A DNA stretch of 64,000 nt from Lachnospiraceae bacterium (GTDB lineage Bacteria; Bacillota; Clostridia; Lachnospirales; Lachnospiraceae), in NCBI GenBank assembly GCA_029006155.1, contig JAQXGF010000050.1:1-64000 (forward strand), given 5' to 3'. Position numbers and translations under genes: made by a program. The notes beneath the pieces are model-generated. The model ran no database searches. It saw only the letters and a program-made list of their open reading frames with translations, and had not been told where the DNA came from. Below, in pieces: positions 26,530 to 34,132 of this stretch (its first letter is position 1; the number at the start of each line of letters is the position of its first letter).

Positions 26530-27268
26530 GGAAAAAAAGGAAATCTACCGGAATGAGTGGAAATACCTCATCAGCCCGTCCGAAAAAGAGCTGCTGAAGC
26601 TCCAGATGAAGCCGTTCCTCGTGCCGGATCCGCATGCGAAGGACGGTGGATATCTGATCCGGAGCCTGTACTTTGATGATTACTGGAACAGTGCGTATGA
26701 GGAGAAGGAAGCGGGGGTGCTGATGCGGAAAAAGTACCGGATCCGCATTTACAATTACAGCGATGCGTCGATTAAACTGGAGCGGAAAAAGAAGTTCGGA
26801 AGCTACATTTACAAAGAGAGCGCACCGCTGACCCGCCATGAGGTGGAGAGGATTCTGGATGGCGATTATGCATTTTTGCTGAAAAGCCCGTATGCGCTGT
26901 GCCGGGAATTTTACATCGAGTGCACGAGCCATATGATGCGGCCACGCACGATCGTCGACTATGACCGGGAGCCGTGGATCATGGACATCGGGACGGTGCG
27001 GATCACGTTTGACTCGGATGTCCGGGCGGCGATCGGAGGGTTTGACCTCTTTGATGCTACCCTTCCGACGCTTCCGGTGCTCGAGCCGGGAAAGCTGGTG
27101 CTGGAAGTCAAATTTACCGAGCTGCTGCCACAGATCGTGCGGAACGTCCTTCCGCCGCGGGCCGCAGAATTCACAGCGGTATCAAAATATGTGCTGTGCT
27201 ATGAGAAGACAAGATATCTGAACGGGTTTGAATACTGGTATGAGACACAGGAGAGGAAAATGATATGA
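26519..27268 (+). CDS. VTC-domain polyphosphate polymerase-like protein
   Basis: The 249-residue protein is a stand-alone VTC/CYTH-like tunnel domain: NEWKYLIS at the start, basic tunnel residues in RKKYRIRIYN and KLERKKK, acidic residues in DYDREPW, and LVLEVKFTE near the end. Eukaryotic VTC4 makes polyphosphate from ATP; bacterial stand-alone members are mostly uncharacterised and often sit beside CotH and DUF4956 genes. ATG 26519 (10-bp overlap with cotH) has CGAGGAAG upstream. Whether it makes polyphosphate or handles another phosphorylated substrate cannot be told from sequence. Confidence 0.87.
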   Translation: MKSEEKKEIYRNEWKYLISPSEKELLKLQMKPFLVPDPHAKDGGYLIRSLYFDDYWNSAYEEKEAGVLMRKKYRIRIYNYSDASIKLERKKKFGSYIYKESAPLTRHEVERILDGDYAFLLKSPYALCREFYIECTSHMMRPRTIVDYDREPWIMDIGTVRITFDSDVRAAIGGFDLFDATLPTLPVLEPGKLVLEVKFTELLPQIVRNVLPPRAAEFTAVSKYVLCYEKTRYLNGFEYWYETQERKMI

Positions 27269-27936
27269 GCGTAAAAGATGTGATAAAAAAGTCGGTACTG
27301 GAATCAGGCGTATTTGACCAGTACAACATTCCGGAGATGCTGACAGCCCTGATCGCGGCGATGCTGTTCGGAATTCTGATTTATGCCGTTTACCGAAAAT
27401 TTTATGCAGGGGTCATCTATTCGAGAAGCTTTGCGGTGACGCTGGTCGGGATGACCGTGCTGACGTGCATGGTGACTCTGGCGATCAGCACCAATGTGGT
27501 GATCTCGCTTGGTATGGTCGGCGCATTGTCGATCGTGCGGTTCCGTACCGCGGTAAAAGATCCGCTGGATCTTCTGTATCTGTTCTGGGCGATCACGTCC
27601 GGCATCACAGCGGGAGCCGGGATGTACGTGCTGGCACTGCTCTCGGCGGTGGTGATGATCGCGATGATTTTTCTGTTTTATCATAAGCAGCAGAAGGGGA
27701 GAATCTACATTGCGGTCATCCATTATCACGGCGATGAGGCAGGAGATGCCGTGATCCGCTGCTTTGGGAAGCGGAAATATTTTATCAAGTCCAGAACGAT
27801 GCGCAAGGAGCAGACCGAGCTTGCGGTCGAAGTGTTCTGCCGGAAGAACGACTGTGATTTTATGGAAAAAATGCGTGAAATTTCCGGCGTGGAGGATGTG
27901 ACACTGATTCAGTATAATGGAGAATATCATGGCTAA
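27265..27936 (+). CDS. DUF4956 membrane protein
   Basis: The 223-residue protein has about four transmembrane helices (residues about 25-135) with the conserved SLGMVGALSIVRFRTAVKDP motif of DUF4956 and a cytoplasmic C-terminal domain of about 85 residues (ferredoxin-like by pattern). DUF4956 genes regularly accompany VTC-domain genes, so a joint membrane complex is likely. It overlaps the VTC gene by 4 bp and the next gene by 8 bp. Function is unknown. Confidence 0.9.
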   Translation: MSVKDVIKKSVLESGVFDQYNIPEMLTALIAAMLFGILIYAVYRKFYAGVIYSRSFAVTLVGMTVLTCMVTLAISTNVVISLGMVGALSIVRFRTAVKDPLDLLYLFWAITSGITAGAGMYVLALLSAVVMIAMIFLFYHKQQKGRIYIAVIHYHGDEAGDAVIRCFGKRKYFIKSRTMRKEQTELAVEVFCRKNDCDFMEKMREISGVEDVTLIQYNGEYHG

Positions 27937-29299
27937 AATAGGAAAATGGCTGCTGGCAGGTGGCGTTTTATTACTGGTGGTGGCAGGTATATGCACGGTA
28001 ATGATCCGGCGGCAGGCACATCCGGGGAAAAAGACGTATGCGAAGTCGGAGGAAGTATTTGGCAATCCACTGATGGGCTATGCGCCATCGGCGTGGCATG
28101 AAGAGGTGGCAGATGATATCCGGCTTCTGTATATGGACATTACATGGGCGGAGCTGGAGCCGGAAGAAGGCGTCTATGACTGGGCCTCGATCGAGCAGGA
28201 GAATCAGGTGGAGCGCTGGCGGCAGGAGGGAAAGCACCTCATCTTGCGGTTTGTCTGCGACATCCCGGGGGAGGAACGCCATATGGATATCCCGGACTGG
28301 CTGTATGAAAAGACCGGGGAAGCGGGTACCTGGTATGACGGCGAGTACGGAAAAGGCTTCGCGCCGGACTACAACAATGAGGAACTGATCGCCTGCCATG
28401 CGAAGGCGGTAGAAGCGCTCGGCGAGCATTTCGGGACAGACGGGCTGGTCGCCTATGTGGAGCTTGGCAGTCTCGGACACTGGGGCGAGTGGCATGTGAA
28501 TTATGAGGAAGGAATCCAGCGCATGCCAAAAGAGAAGATCCGGGATCAGTATGTCGCGCCGTGGATTCTGGCGTTTCCGAACGCAAAGCTGCTGATGCGC
28601 AGACCGTTCCATGCGGCAGACCAGTATGGAATGGGACTGTACAATGATATGGCCGGGCATGCCGAAGCGACCGAGGAGTGGCTGCAGTGGATCGGGGAGG
28701 GCGGCGATTACGGACAGGCCGAAGAGGAGGATGCCTTATCACCGATGCCGGACTTCTGGAAAACGGCGCCATCCGGGGGCGAACTGACGAGTTCCATCTC
28801 GATGGAGGAGCTGCTGCAGACGAATCTGGATGAGACGGTACAGCTGATCCGGGATTCCCACACAACGTTTCTCGGACCAAAGATTGCAGATGAGGCGTAT
28901 CCGAAAGGATACGGGGCTGTGCTTGGGCAGATGGGCTACCGGATCCGGATCCTGGAGGCAGCACTTGGAGCAAACAAGGAGGAGACGTCTTTGCGGCTGA
29001 CCTGGGAGAATGATGGCGTTGCTCCGTTTTATGGCGACTGGCCGGTGTATGTGTATGTCGAAAATGCCGACGGAGAGACGATAGAAAAAGAACCGGTCAC
29101 GATGCAGTTACCGTCCCTGCTGCCGGGCGTACAGATGGTGACCGATACCGCGCTTACGACGCAGGATCTGCAGAAGTCGGTACTGGAAAGCGGGACATAC
29201 CAGATCTGGATCGGCGTAGAGGATCCGATGACCGGCCAGCCGGCCCTGCGGCTGGCGATGGATGCGGAATATGCGGATGGAAAAAACCGATTATATTAA
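27929..29299 (+). CDS. DUF4832 glycoside-hydrolase-like protein
   Basis: The 456-residue protein has an N-terminal signal anchor (about residues 6-25), a TIM-barrel-like region (about 45-300; YMDITWAELEPEEG, YVELGSLGHWGEW with a candidate acid/base Glu) and a C-terminal beta-sandwich of the DUF4832 type (about 340-450). It closes the Pel-like operon. Because the PelA homologue here lacks its hydrolase domain, this protein is a candidate for the matrix-trimming hydrolase; that is inference. ATG 27929 follows GGAG and overlaps the DUF4956 stop (ATGGCTAA). Confidence 0.8.
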   Translation: MAKIGKWLLAGGVLLLVVAGICTVMIRRQAHPGKKTYAKSEEVFGNPLMGYAPSAWHEEVADDIRLLYMDITWAELEPEEGVYDWASIEQENQVERWRQEGKHLILRFVCDIPGEERHMDIPDWLYEKTGEAGTWYDGEYGKGFAPDYNNEELIACHAKAVEALGEHFGTDGLVAYVELGSLGHWGEWHVNYEEGIQRMPKEKIRDQYVAPWILAFPNAKLLMRRPFHAADQYGMGLYNDMAGHAEATEEWLQWIGEGGDYGQAEEEDALSPMPDFWKTAPSGGELTSSISMEELLQTNLDETVQLIRDSHTTFLGPKIADEAYPKGYGAVLGQMGYRIRILEAALGANKEETSLRLTWENDGVAPFYGDWPVYVYVENADGETIEKEPVTMQLPSLLPGVQMVTDTALTTQDLQKSVLESGTYQIWIGVEDPMTGQPALRLAMDAEYADGKNRLY

Positions 29300-29313
29300 T
29301 AATTGGATTTTTT
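29287..29313 (+). terminator. Possible terminator of the Pel-like operon
   Basis: A 7-bp stem (29287-29293 with 29300-29306, one G-U) with a 6-nt loop precedes a T-run at 29308-29313. It overlaps the stop codon of the last operon gene, which is unusual but not rare. Confidence 0.5.
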
Positions 29314-29389
29314 GGAAAAAATGTCCTGTGTTCACACAAAGTTCACAATTATATGTTATACAAGAACTATCCGAATTGAATACGTGCAA

Positions 29390-29545
29390 AGGTTATAGCA
29401 TAAAGGTTGCATCCAATGGATGCGCAAAAGAGAATCCGGTGAGAATCCGGAACGATGCCGTCACTGTGTAAGGGAGCTGCTTTCAAAGCCACTGGGAGAC
29501 CGGGAAGGGAAAGCGGTGATGATCTAAGTCAGGAGAACTGCCTTT
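29390..29545 (+). ncRNA. Cobalamin riboswitch upstream of the chelatase gene
   Basis: The conserved core is readable: GAATCCGGTGAGAATCCGG, GCCGTCACTGT, then AGCCACTGGGAGACCGGG, and the B12 box AGTCAGGAGAACTGCC at 29527-29542. It precedes a strong terminator at 29646 and the exported CbiK-like gene, giving a normal OFF switch in which adenosylcobalamin or a related corrinoid promotes termination. The aptamer boundaries are approximate. I find no convincing promoter between 29314 and 29390. Confidence 0.93.
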
Positions 29546-29645
29546 ATGTAGAATTTCAGGACTGCGGTTCACAGAGCCTGTATTCTCATAACGAGACGAT
29601 GTTTTTCTGAAAGATTCCAGAGATCGTGCGATTATGGGAAATGGG

Positions 29646-29670
29646 CAGCCGCATATGCGGCTGTTTTTTT
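29646..29670 (+). terminator. Riboswitch-controlled terminator
   Basis: CAGCCGC/GCGGCTG forms a 7-bp stem closing ATAT, immediately followed by seven T residues. It lies between the cobalamin aptamer and the start of the chelatase gene, so it is the likely expression platform. Confidence 0.9.
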
Positions 29671-29756
29671 GCGTGTGAATGTTTCAAAGGAGCGTTCCCG
29701 TAGCCAGTCCTTGCAGCATTCTTGCGGAAATTCAAGAAAAAGAAGAGGATAAGGAA

Positions 29757-31004
29757 ATGAAAAGAAAATCAGTAATGGCACTTCTGCTGTCTCTGTCTAT
29801 GGCGACGGCAATGATGGGATACGGCGGAGCAGTTGCATCAGCAGAGTCCACGGAGGCAGTGACCGAGGCAACGACAGAAGCCGCAACAGAGGCTACGACG
29901 GAAGCAGGATCAGAGGCTTCCGATGATCAGGCAGCTGCAGATAAGGTAGCAGCACTGATCGATGCGATCTACGTACAGGAGCGCAACGACAATACAGATG
30001 CACAGTGTGAAGAGGCAAAGGCAGCATGGGATGCACTGACCGATGCACAGAAGGCACTCGTGGAGGGCGAGGAGGCAAGCCCGGAGTATTTTGGACGTGA
30101 TACCGGAGACGCTTCCAAGGACGATCCGCGCAATCAGGACGAGATCGGTGAGAATGAGCTGCTCGTAGTCAGCTTCGGTACTTCCTTCAATGACAGCCGT
30201 GCAGAGGACATCAAGGGTATTGAGGACAAGCTGCAGGAAGCTTATCCGGACTGGTCCGTAAGAAGAGCATTTACCGCACAGATCATCATCAATCACGTAC
30301 AGGCAAGAGACGGCGAGAAGATCGACAACATGCAGCAGGCACTGGACCGTGCAGTTGCAAACGGCGTCAAGAACCTGGTTGTACAGCCGACTCATCTGAT
30401 GCATGGCGCAGAGTACGATGAGATGGTAGAAGCCGTTGACGAGTACAAGGATAAATTCGAGTCCGTAGCGATCGCAGAGCCGATGCTCGGTGAAGTAGGC
30501 GAGGATGCAACCGTCATCAACGATGATAAGAAAGCAGTCGCAGAAGCGATCACGAGCCAGGCTGTTTCCGAGGCAGGCTATGACAGTGTAGACGCAGCTG
30601 CTGAGGATGGCACTGCATTCGTATTTATGGGACATGGTACTTCTCATACAGCAAATGTGACTTACGATCAGATGCAGACACAGATGGAGAATCTGGGCTA
30701 CAAGAACGTATTCATCGGTACGGTTGAGGGTGAGCCGGAAGATACTGCATGCGACGTTGTTATCGACAAGGTAAAAGAAGCAGGCTATAAGAAAGTCATT
30801 CTTCGTCCGCTGATGGTAGTAGCAGGCGACCATGCGAACAACGATATGGCAGGCGACGACGAGGATTCCTGGAAGTCTCAGTTTGAGGCATCCGGCGCAT
30901 TCGACAGTGTAGATGCACAGATCGAAGGTCTTGGCAGAATCGATGCAGTTGAGCAGCTGTATGTAGACCATACAAAGGCAGCGATTGATTCTCTTGGAAA
31001 GTAA
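29757..31004 (+). CDS. cbiK: Exported CbiK-like sirohydrochlorin cobaltochelatase
   Basis: The 415-residue protein has a signal peptide (about 1-29, ending AVASA) and a Thr/Glu/Ala-rich linker (30-55). A short helical segment of sugar-binding-adhesin-like character (about 57-105) precedes a full CbiK class II chelatase domain (about 134-412). The domain carries VVSFGTSFNDSR, PTHLMHGAEY (H213, H216), FMGHGTSH (H293, H297) and VVAGDHANNDMAG (H359). CbiK inserts cobalt into sirohydrochlorin in the anaerobic B12 pathway, normally in the cytoplasm; periplasmic versions are known in Desulfovibrio. Export here implies metal insertion or tetrapyrrole binding outside the cell. ATG 29757 is the first start giving a signal peptide. 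It is under cobalamin riboswitch control. Confidence 0.9.
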   Translation: MKRKSVMALLLSLSMATAMMGYGGAVASAESTEAVTEATTEAATEATTEAGSEASDDQAAADKVAALIDAIYVQERNDNTDAQCEEAKAAWDALTDAQKALVEGEEASPEYFGRDTGDASKDDPRNQDEIGENELLVVSFGTSFNDSRAEDIKGIEDKLQEAYPDWSVRRAFTAQIIINHVQARDGEKIDNMQQALDRAVANGVKNLVVQPTHLMHGAEYDEMVEAVDEYKDKFESVAIAEPMLGEVGEDATVINDDKKAVAEAITSQAVSEAGYDSVDAAAEDGTAFVFMGHGTSHTANVTYDQMQTQMENLGYKNVFIGTVEGEPEDTACDVVIDKVKEAGYKKVILRPLMVVAGDHANNDMAGDDEDSWKSQFEASGAFDSVDAQIEGLGRIDAVEQLYVDHTKAAIDSLGK

Positions 31005-31109
31005 TTGAGTAATCGATCAAGAGCATAGGACTTGCGACAGATTGCGGGAAGGATTCCGGCAGATAGTTGCAATCATATGCGATATGCGTTAATATTTACA
31101 GAAAAGAAT

Positions 31110-31146
31110 AACAGCCGCCCGGAGTGCACACAGCCTCCGGGCTGTT
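31110..31146 (+). other. GC-rich hairpin before the small NEAT-like gene
   Basis: AACAG and CCCGGAG (31110-31124) pair with CTCCGGG and CTGTT (31135-31146), leaving a 3-nt bulge and a 10-nt loop. No T-run follows, so it is an mRNA structure or weak attenuator about 10 bp before the ribosome site region rather than a full terminator. The rest of the 165-bp gap (31005-31169) shows no gene. Confidence 0.5.
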
Positions 31147-31169
31147 GCTGTGTGAAAGGAGATTTTATT

Positions 31170-31757
31170 ATGAAAAAGAAAACCGTAATGAGCCTTCTGG
31201 CTGTGATGAGTGCTTCCATGATGCTGATGTCCGCAGGGGCATTTGCAGCGGAGACGGAAGGAGTGACGGAGGCAGCGACCGAGATTTCCACTGAGGCGGA
31301 GTCCGAATCCGAGTCTGAGGCAGAGGAGCTCGAGGATGGCGTTTACAGTGCAGAGTTCGATACCGACAGCGGTATGTTCCATGCAAATGAGGCGTGTGAT
31401 GGAAAAGGTACCCTGACCGTAAAGGACGGGAAAATGACATTCCATGTCAGCCTTGCATCCAAAAATATTTTAAATCTCTTTGTGGGAACCGCGGAGGATG
31501 CACAGAAAGATGGAGCTAAGTTGCTTGAGCCGACGACTGATACGGTGACTTACAAGGATGGTGCAACGGAAGAAGTCTATGGATTTGATATTCCGGTGGA
31601 AGAAGTTGGGAAGGAGTTTGATCTGGCGCTGATCGGTACGAAGGGAAAATGGTACGATCACAAAGTCAGCATCAAGAATCCGGAGAAGCTCGACGAGGCA
31701 GAGAGCGAGTCGGAGAGTGAGACGGCTACGGAAGTAGAGTCTGAGACAACGAAGTAA
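31170..31757 (+). CDS. Secreted protein with one NEAT-like domain
   Basis: The 195-residue product has a signal peptide (about 1-27), a Glu/Ser/Thr-rich linker (28-53) and one beta-rich domain (about 54-170). That domain starts LEDGVYSAEF, continues GKGTLTVKDGKMTFHVSL and ends GKWYDHKVSI; a second Glu/Ser-rich tail follows. The pattern matches domains repeated in the large protein at 34133 and resembles NEAT haem-binding domains. Tetrapyrrole or corrinoid binding is inferred from the neighbourhood. ATG 31170 follows GAAAGGAG. No LPxTG sorting signal is present, so attachment to the wall is not indicated. Confidence 0.75.
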   Translation: MKKKTVMSLLAVMSASMMLMSAGAFAAETEGVTEAATEISTEAESESESEAEELEDGVYSAEFDTDSGMFHANEACDGKGTLTVKDGKMTFHVSLASKNILNLFVGTAEDAQKDGAKLLEPTTDTVTYKDGATEEVYGFDIPVEEVGKEFDLALIGTKGKWYDHKVSIKNPEKLDEAESESESETATEVESETTK

Positions 31758-31772
31758 TCAGATAAAAATTTC

Positions 31773-31801
31773 TTGACTTTAGGATAATACAGCGCTATAG
31801 T
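31773..31801 (+). promoter_or_regulatory. Promoter of the glycine-riboswitch transcript
   Basis: TTGACT at 31773-31778 and TATAGT at 31796-31801 have a 17-bp spacer. Transcription would begin near 31808, just before the first glycine aptamer. Confidence 0.8.
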
Positions 31802-31821
31802 ATATGACAGTGACAGCAATA

Positions 31822-32000
31822 ACGAGGTGAAGTTTACAGGAAAGCGGCAAATGCCCACCGAAGGAGTAAAACTCTCAGGTCCCCGCATCCGGGGGAAAAC
31901 TGTAGATGGATCGTTCTCTGGAGACACCTGCAATGCAGGGGCCGAAGGTGCAACGACGCATAAGCGTCTGGAATCTCTCAGGCAAAAGGACAGAGTAATG
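31822..32000 (+). ncRNA. Tandem glycine riboswitch
   Basis: Two gcvT-type aptamers lie in series. The first contains CACCGAAGGAGTAAAACTCT followed by CAGGTCCCCG and AACTGTAGATGGA. The second contains GGGGCCGAAGGTGCAACG followed by CTCTCAGGCAAAAGGACAGAG, the family hallmark. It lies 110 nt before an AGCS amino-acid symporter gene, so it likely tunes glycine/alanine uptake. I see no strong terminator after it, so control may be at translation; the mechanism is not decided. Confidence 0.93.
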
Positions 32001-32110
32001 CTTTCTTTGCATAAGATTTTTTGCGTGTGTAAAAGTAAGAGTTACGCTTCTTTTTGGAACGGTCAGCCACAGGTTTGCTGCATAAGTTCTCAAAAAGGAG
32101 CGTTTTTATT

Positions 32111-33526
32111 ATGTGGAAGGTAGTCAATGATTTTCTGGTTTCCGTGGACGATTTTGTATGGGGCGTGCCGCTGATGGTACTGATCCTGGCCGGTGGCATT
32201 TTGCTGACGACAAGGCTTGGCCTTTTGCAGGTGCGAAGGCTTCCGCTGGCACTCAAATGGATGTTCAAGAATGAGGAAGAAGGAGACGGCGAGATCTCCA
32301 GCTTCGCAGCTCTTTGTACGGCGTTGAGTGCGACGATCGGTACCGGTAACATCGTCGGTGTTGCGACGGCGGTCTGTGCGGGCGGACCGGGCGCACTGTT
32401 CTGGATGCTGGTAGCGGCGTTCTTCGGAATGGCGACAAAGTATGCGGAAGGTCTTCTGGCGGTCAAATACCGTGTCGTAGCGGAGGACGGACACAGCCTT
32501 GGCGGACCTTTCTACTACATAGAAAAAGGTATGGGATCCAAATGGAAATGGCTGGCAAAGATTTTCGCATTCTTCGGCGTCTGCGTCGGACTGTTCGGAA
32601 TCGGTACATTCAGCCAGGTAAATGGTATTTCCAGTGCCGTACAGAATTTCTTTGATCCGGATAAGGCAAACTGCATTACGATTCCGTTCCTTGGCAGCTA
32701 TTCCTGGGCGGTTGTGATTTCTTCTTTGATTCTGTCCATTTGTGTTGCACTGATTCTGATCGGAGGACTGAAGCGGATCGCGACGGTCAGCCAGATCATT
32801 GTGCCGTTTATGGCAGTGATCTATTTTGTGTTCAGCATCTGCCTGATTGTGATTAACATCCGTGAGGTTCCGGCAGCAGTCGTAATGGTCGTAGAAGGTG
32901 CATTTAATCCGAAGGCTGTGACCGGTGGCGTCGTCGGCAGTATGATCGTAGCGATGCAGAAAGGTATCGCGCGTGGTATTTTCTCGAATGAGGCAGGACT
33001 CGGAAGTGCTCCGATCGCAGCGGCAGCGGCACAGAGCAAGGAGCCGGTACGTCAGGGACTTGTGAGCATGACCGGTACGTTTATTGACACGATTATTATC
33101 TGTACCTTAACCGGACTTTCGATCGTGCTGACCGGTGCATGGCAGGTAGAGGGAATTGAAGGTGTACAGGTCACGACCTATGCATTCCAGCACGGACTTC
33201 CGGTTCCGGCACGGGTATCCGCATTCATCCTGATGCTCTGCCTGGTATTTTTCGCATTTACGACGATCCTCGGATGGGACTATTACAGCGAGCGCTGTCT
33301 GGAATATCTGACCGGCGGCCATAAGAAGACGATCCTGACTTACCGCTGGCTGTACATTCTGGCTGTATTCATCGGACCGTACATGACTGTAAAAGCGGTA
33401 TGGACGATCGCAGACATTTTCAACGGTCTTATGGCGATCCCGAACATGATCGCGCTGTTTGCACTGAGCGGTGTAGTCGCAAAGGAGACACGCAGCTTTT
33501 TCGCAGACGGGAAGCACAAGCTGTAA
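32111..33526 (+). CDS. AGCS-family sodium:alanine/glycine symporter
   Basis: The 471-residue polytopic protein carries the AGCS core motifs: TALSATIGTGNIVGVATAV, GGPGALFWM, FSNEAGLGSAPIAAA and TILGWDYYSERC. About eleven transmembrane helices are expected. These carriers import alanine or glycine with Na+. The glycine riboswitch directly upstream argues for glycine transport. ATG 32111 is preceded by AAAAGGAG with a slightly long spacing; in-frame starts further upstream would encode unrelated residues. It is paralogous to the carrier at 50859. Confidence 0.93.
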   Translation: MWKVVNDFLVSVDDFVWGVPLMVLILAGGILLTTRLGLLQVRRLPLALKWMFKNEEEGDGEISSFAALCTALSATIGTGNIVGVATAVCAGGPGALFWMLVAAFFGMATKYAEGLLAVKYRVVAEDGHSLGGPFYYIEKGMGSKWKWLAKIFAFFGVCVGLFGIGTFSQVNGISSAVQNFFDPDKANCITIPFLGSYSWAVVISSLILSICVALILIGGLKRIATVSQIIVPFMAVIYFVFSICLIVINIREVPAAVVMVVEGAFNPKAVTGGVVGSMIVAMQKGIARGIFSNEAGLGSAPIAAAAAQSKEPVRQGLVSMTGTFIDTIIICTLTGLSIVLTGAWQVEGIEGVQVTTYAFQHGLPVPARVSAFILMLCLVFFAFTTILGWDYYSERCLEYLTGGHKKTILTYRWLYILAVFIGPYMTVKAVWTIADIFNGLMAIPNMIALFALSGVVAKETRSFFADGKHKL

Positions 33527-33618
33527 TAGAAATCAGGCTTTCATCGGAATGTATCAGATGATGTGACAAAATAACGAAGATCAACCAGTGCAAAAGTTGC
33601 ATTTTTGTCGAAAGTTAC

Positions 33619-33646
33619 TTGACATTCCAAATGACACTGCTATACT
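33619..33646 (+). promoter_or_regulatory. Promoter of the second cobalamin-riboswitch operon
   Basis: TTGACA at 33619-33624 and TATACT at 33641-33646 are separated by 16 bp. A weak hairpin with a T-run (about 33588-33606) just upstream may end the preceding symporter transcript. Confidence 0.8.
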
Positions 33647-33654
33647 CAGGGTTG

Positions 33655-33820
33655 AGCTTTTCAGTGCCTGCCAGATGCGACTGGTGGGATAATAGGGAAT
33701 CAGGTGAAAGTCCTGAACGATCCGGTCACTGTGAGCAGGGAGTGAAGCCCGAGAGCCATTGCACAGAATGTGTGAGAAGGCGGGAGGAACGACGATCTGC
33801 GAGTCAGGAAACCTGCTGGA
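33655..33820 (+). ncRNA. Cobalamin riboswitch of the uptake operon
   Basis: Recognisable core: ATAGGGAATCAGGTGAAAGT, CGGTCACTGTGAGCAGGGAG, GAAGCCCGAGAGCCATTG and the B12 box GAGTCAGGAAACCTGC at 33801-33816. It leads to a terminator at 33916 and then to the corrinoid-type uptake genes. Its boundaries are approximate. Confidence 0.93.
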
Positions 33821-33915
33821 GAGCTGGTGAACAGCTTCCGAAGAAAGCAGAGATCCACAGCCGATTGATGACCGTATGAAAGATATAAAATACCGAAATC
33901 AATACATAAAACGGT

Positions 33916-33959
33916 AACAGGGTTTGCTTCTCCAGAAGGGGAAGCAGATCCTGTTTTTT
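33916..33959 (+). terminator. Riboswitch-controlled terminator
   Basis: AACAGG and TGCTTC on the left pair with GAAGCA and CCTGTT on the right around a loop of about 9 nt; TTTTTT follows. It lies between the cobalamin aptamer and the large surface-protein gene, so it is the probable OFF-state terminator. Confidence 0.88.
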
Positions 33960-34132
33960 CGTTTTTGGTATTACATCTTTGACAAGGATGCATCTGGCAG
34001 AATCAGAACGCAAGTACAGGAATGATGTTCAGACTCATGGATGCCACTTCCGGGGATGATGCGGAAGTGACACCGGACCTGGCGGACCGAAAAGTGTTTC
34101 GCTATAGTGGTTGGAAAGGAAGGACAGGTAGT

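Noticed and set aside
31981-32110. Terminator after the glycine riboswitch
   Set aside because: Only weak, bulged pairing precedes the TTTTT near 32050; not enough to call a terminator.
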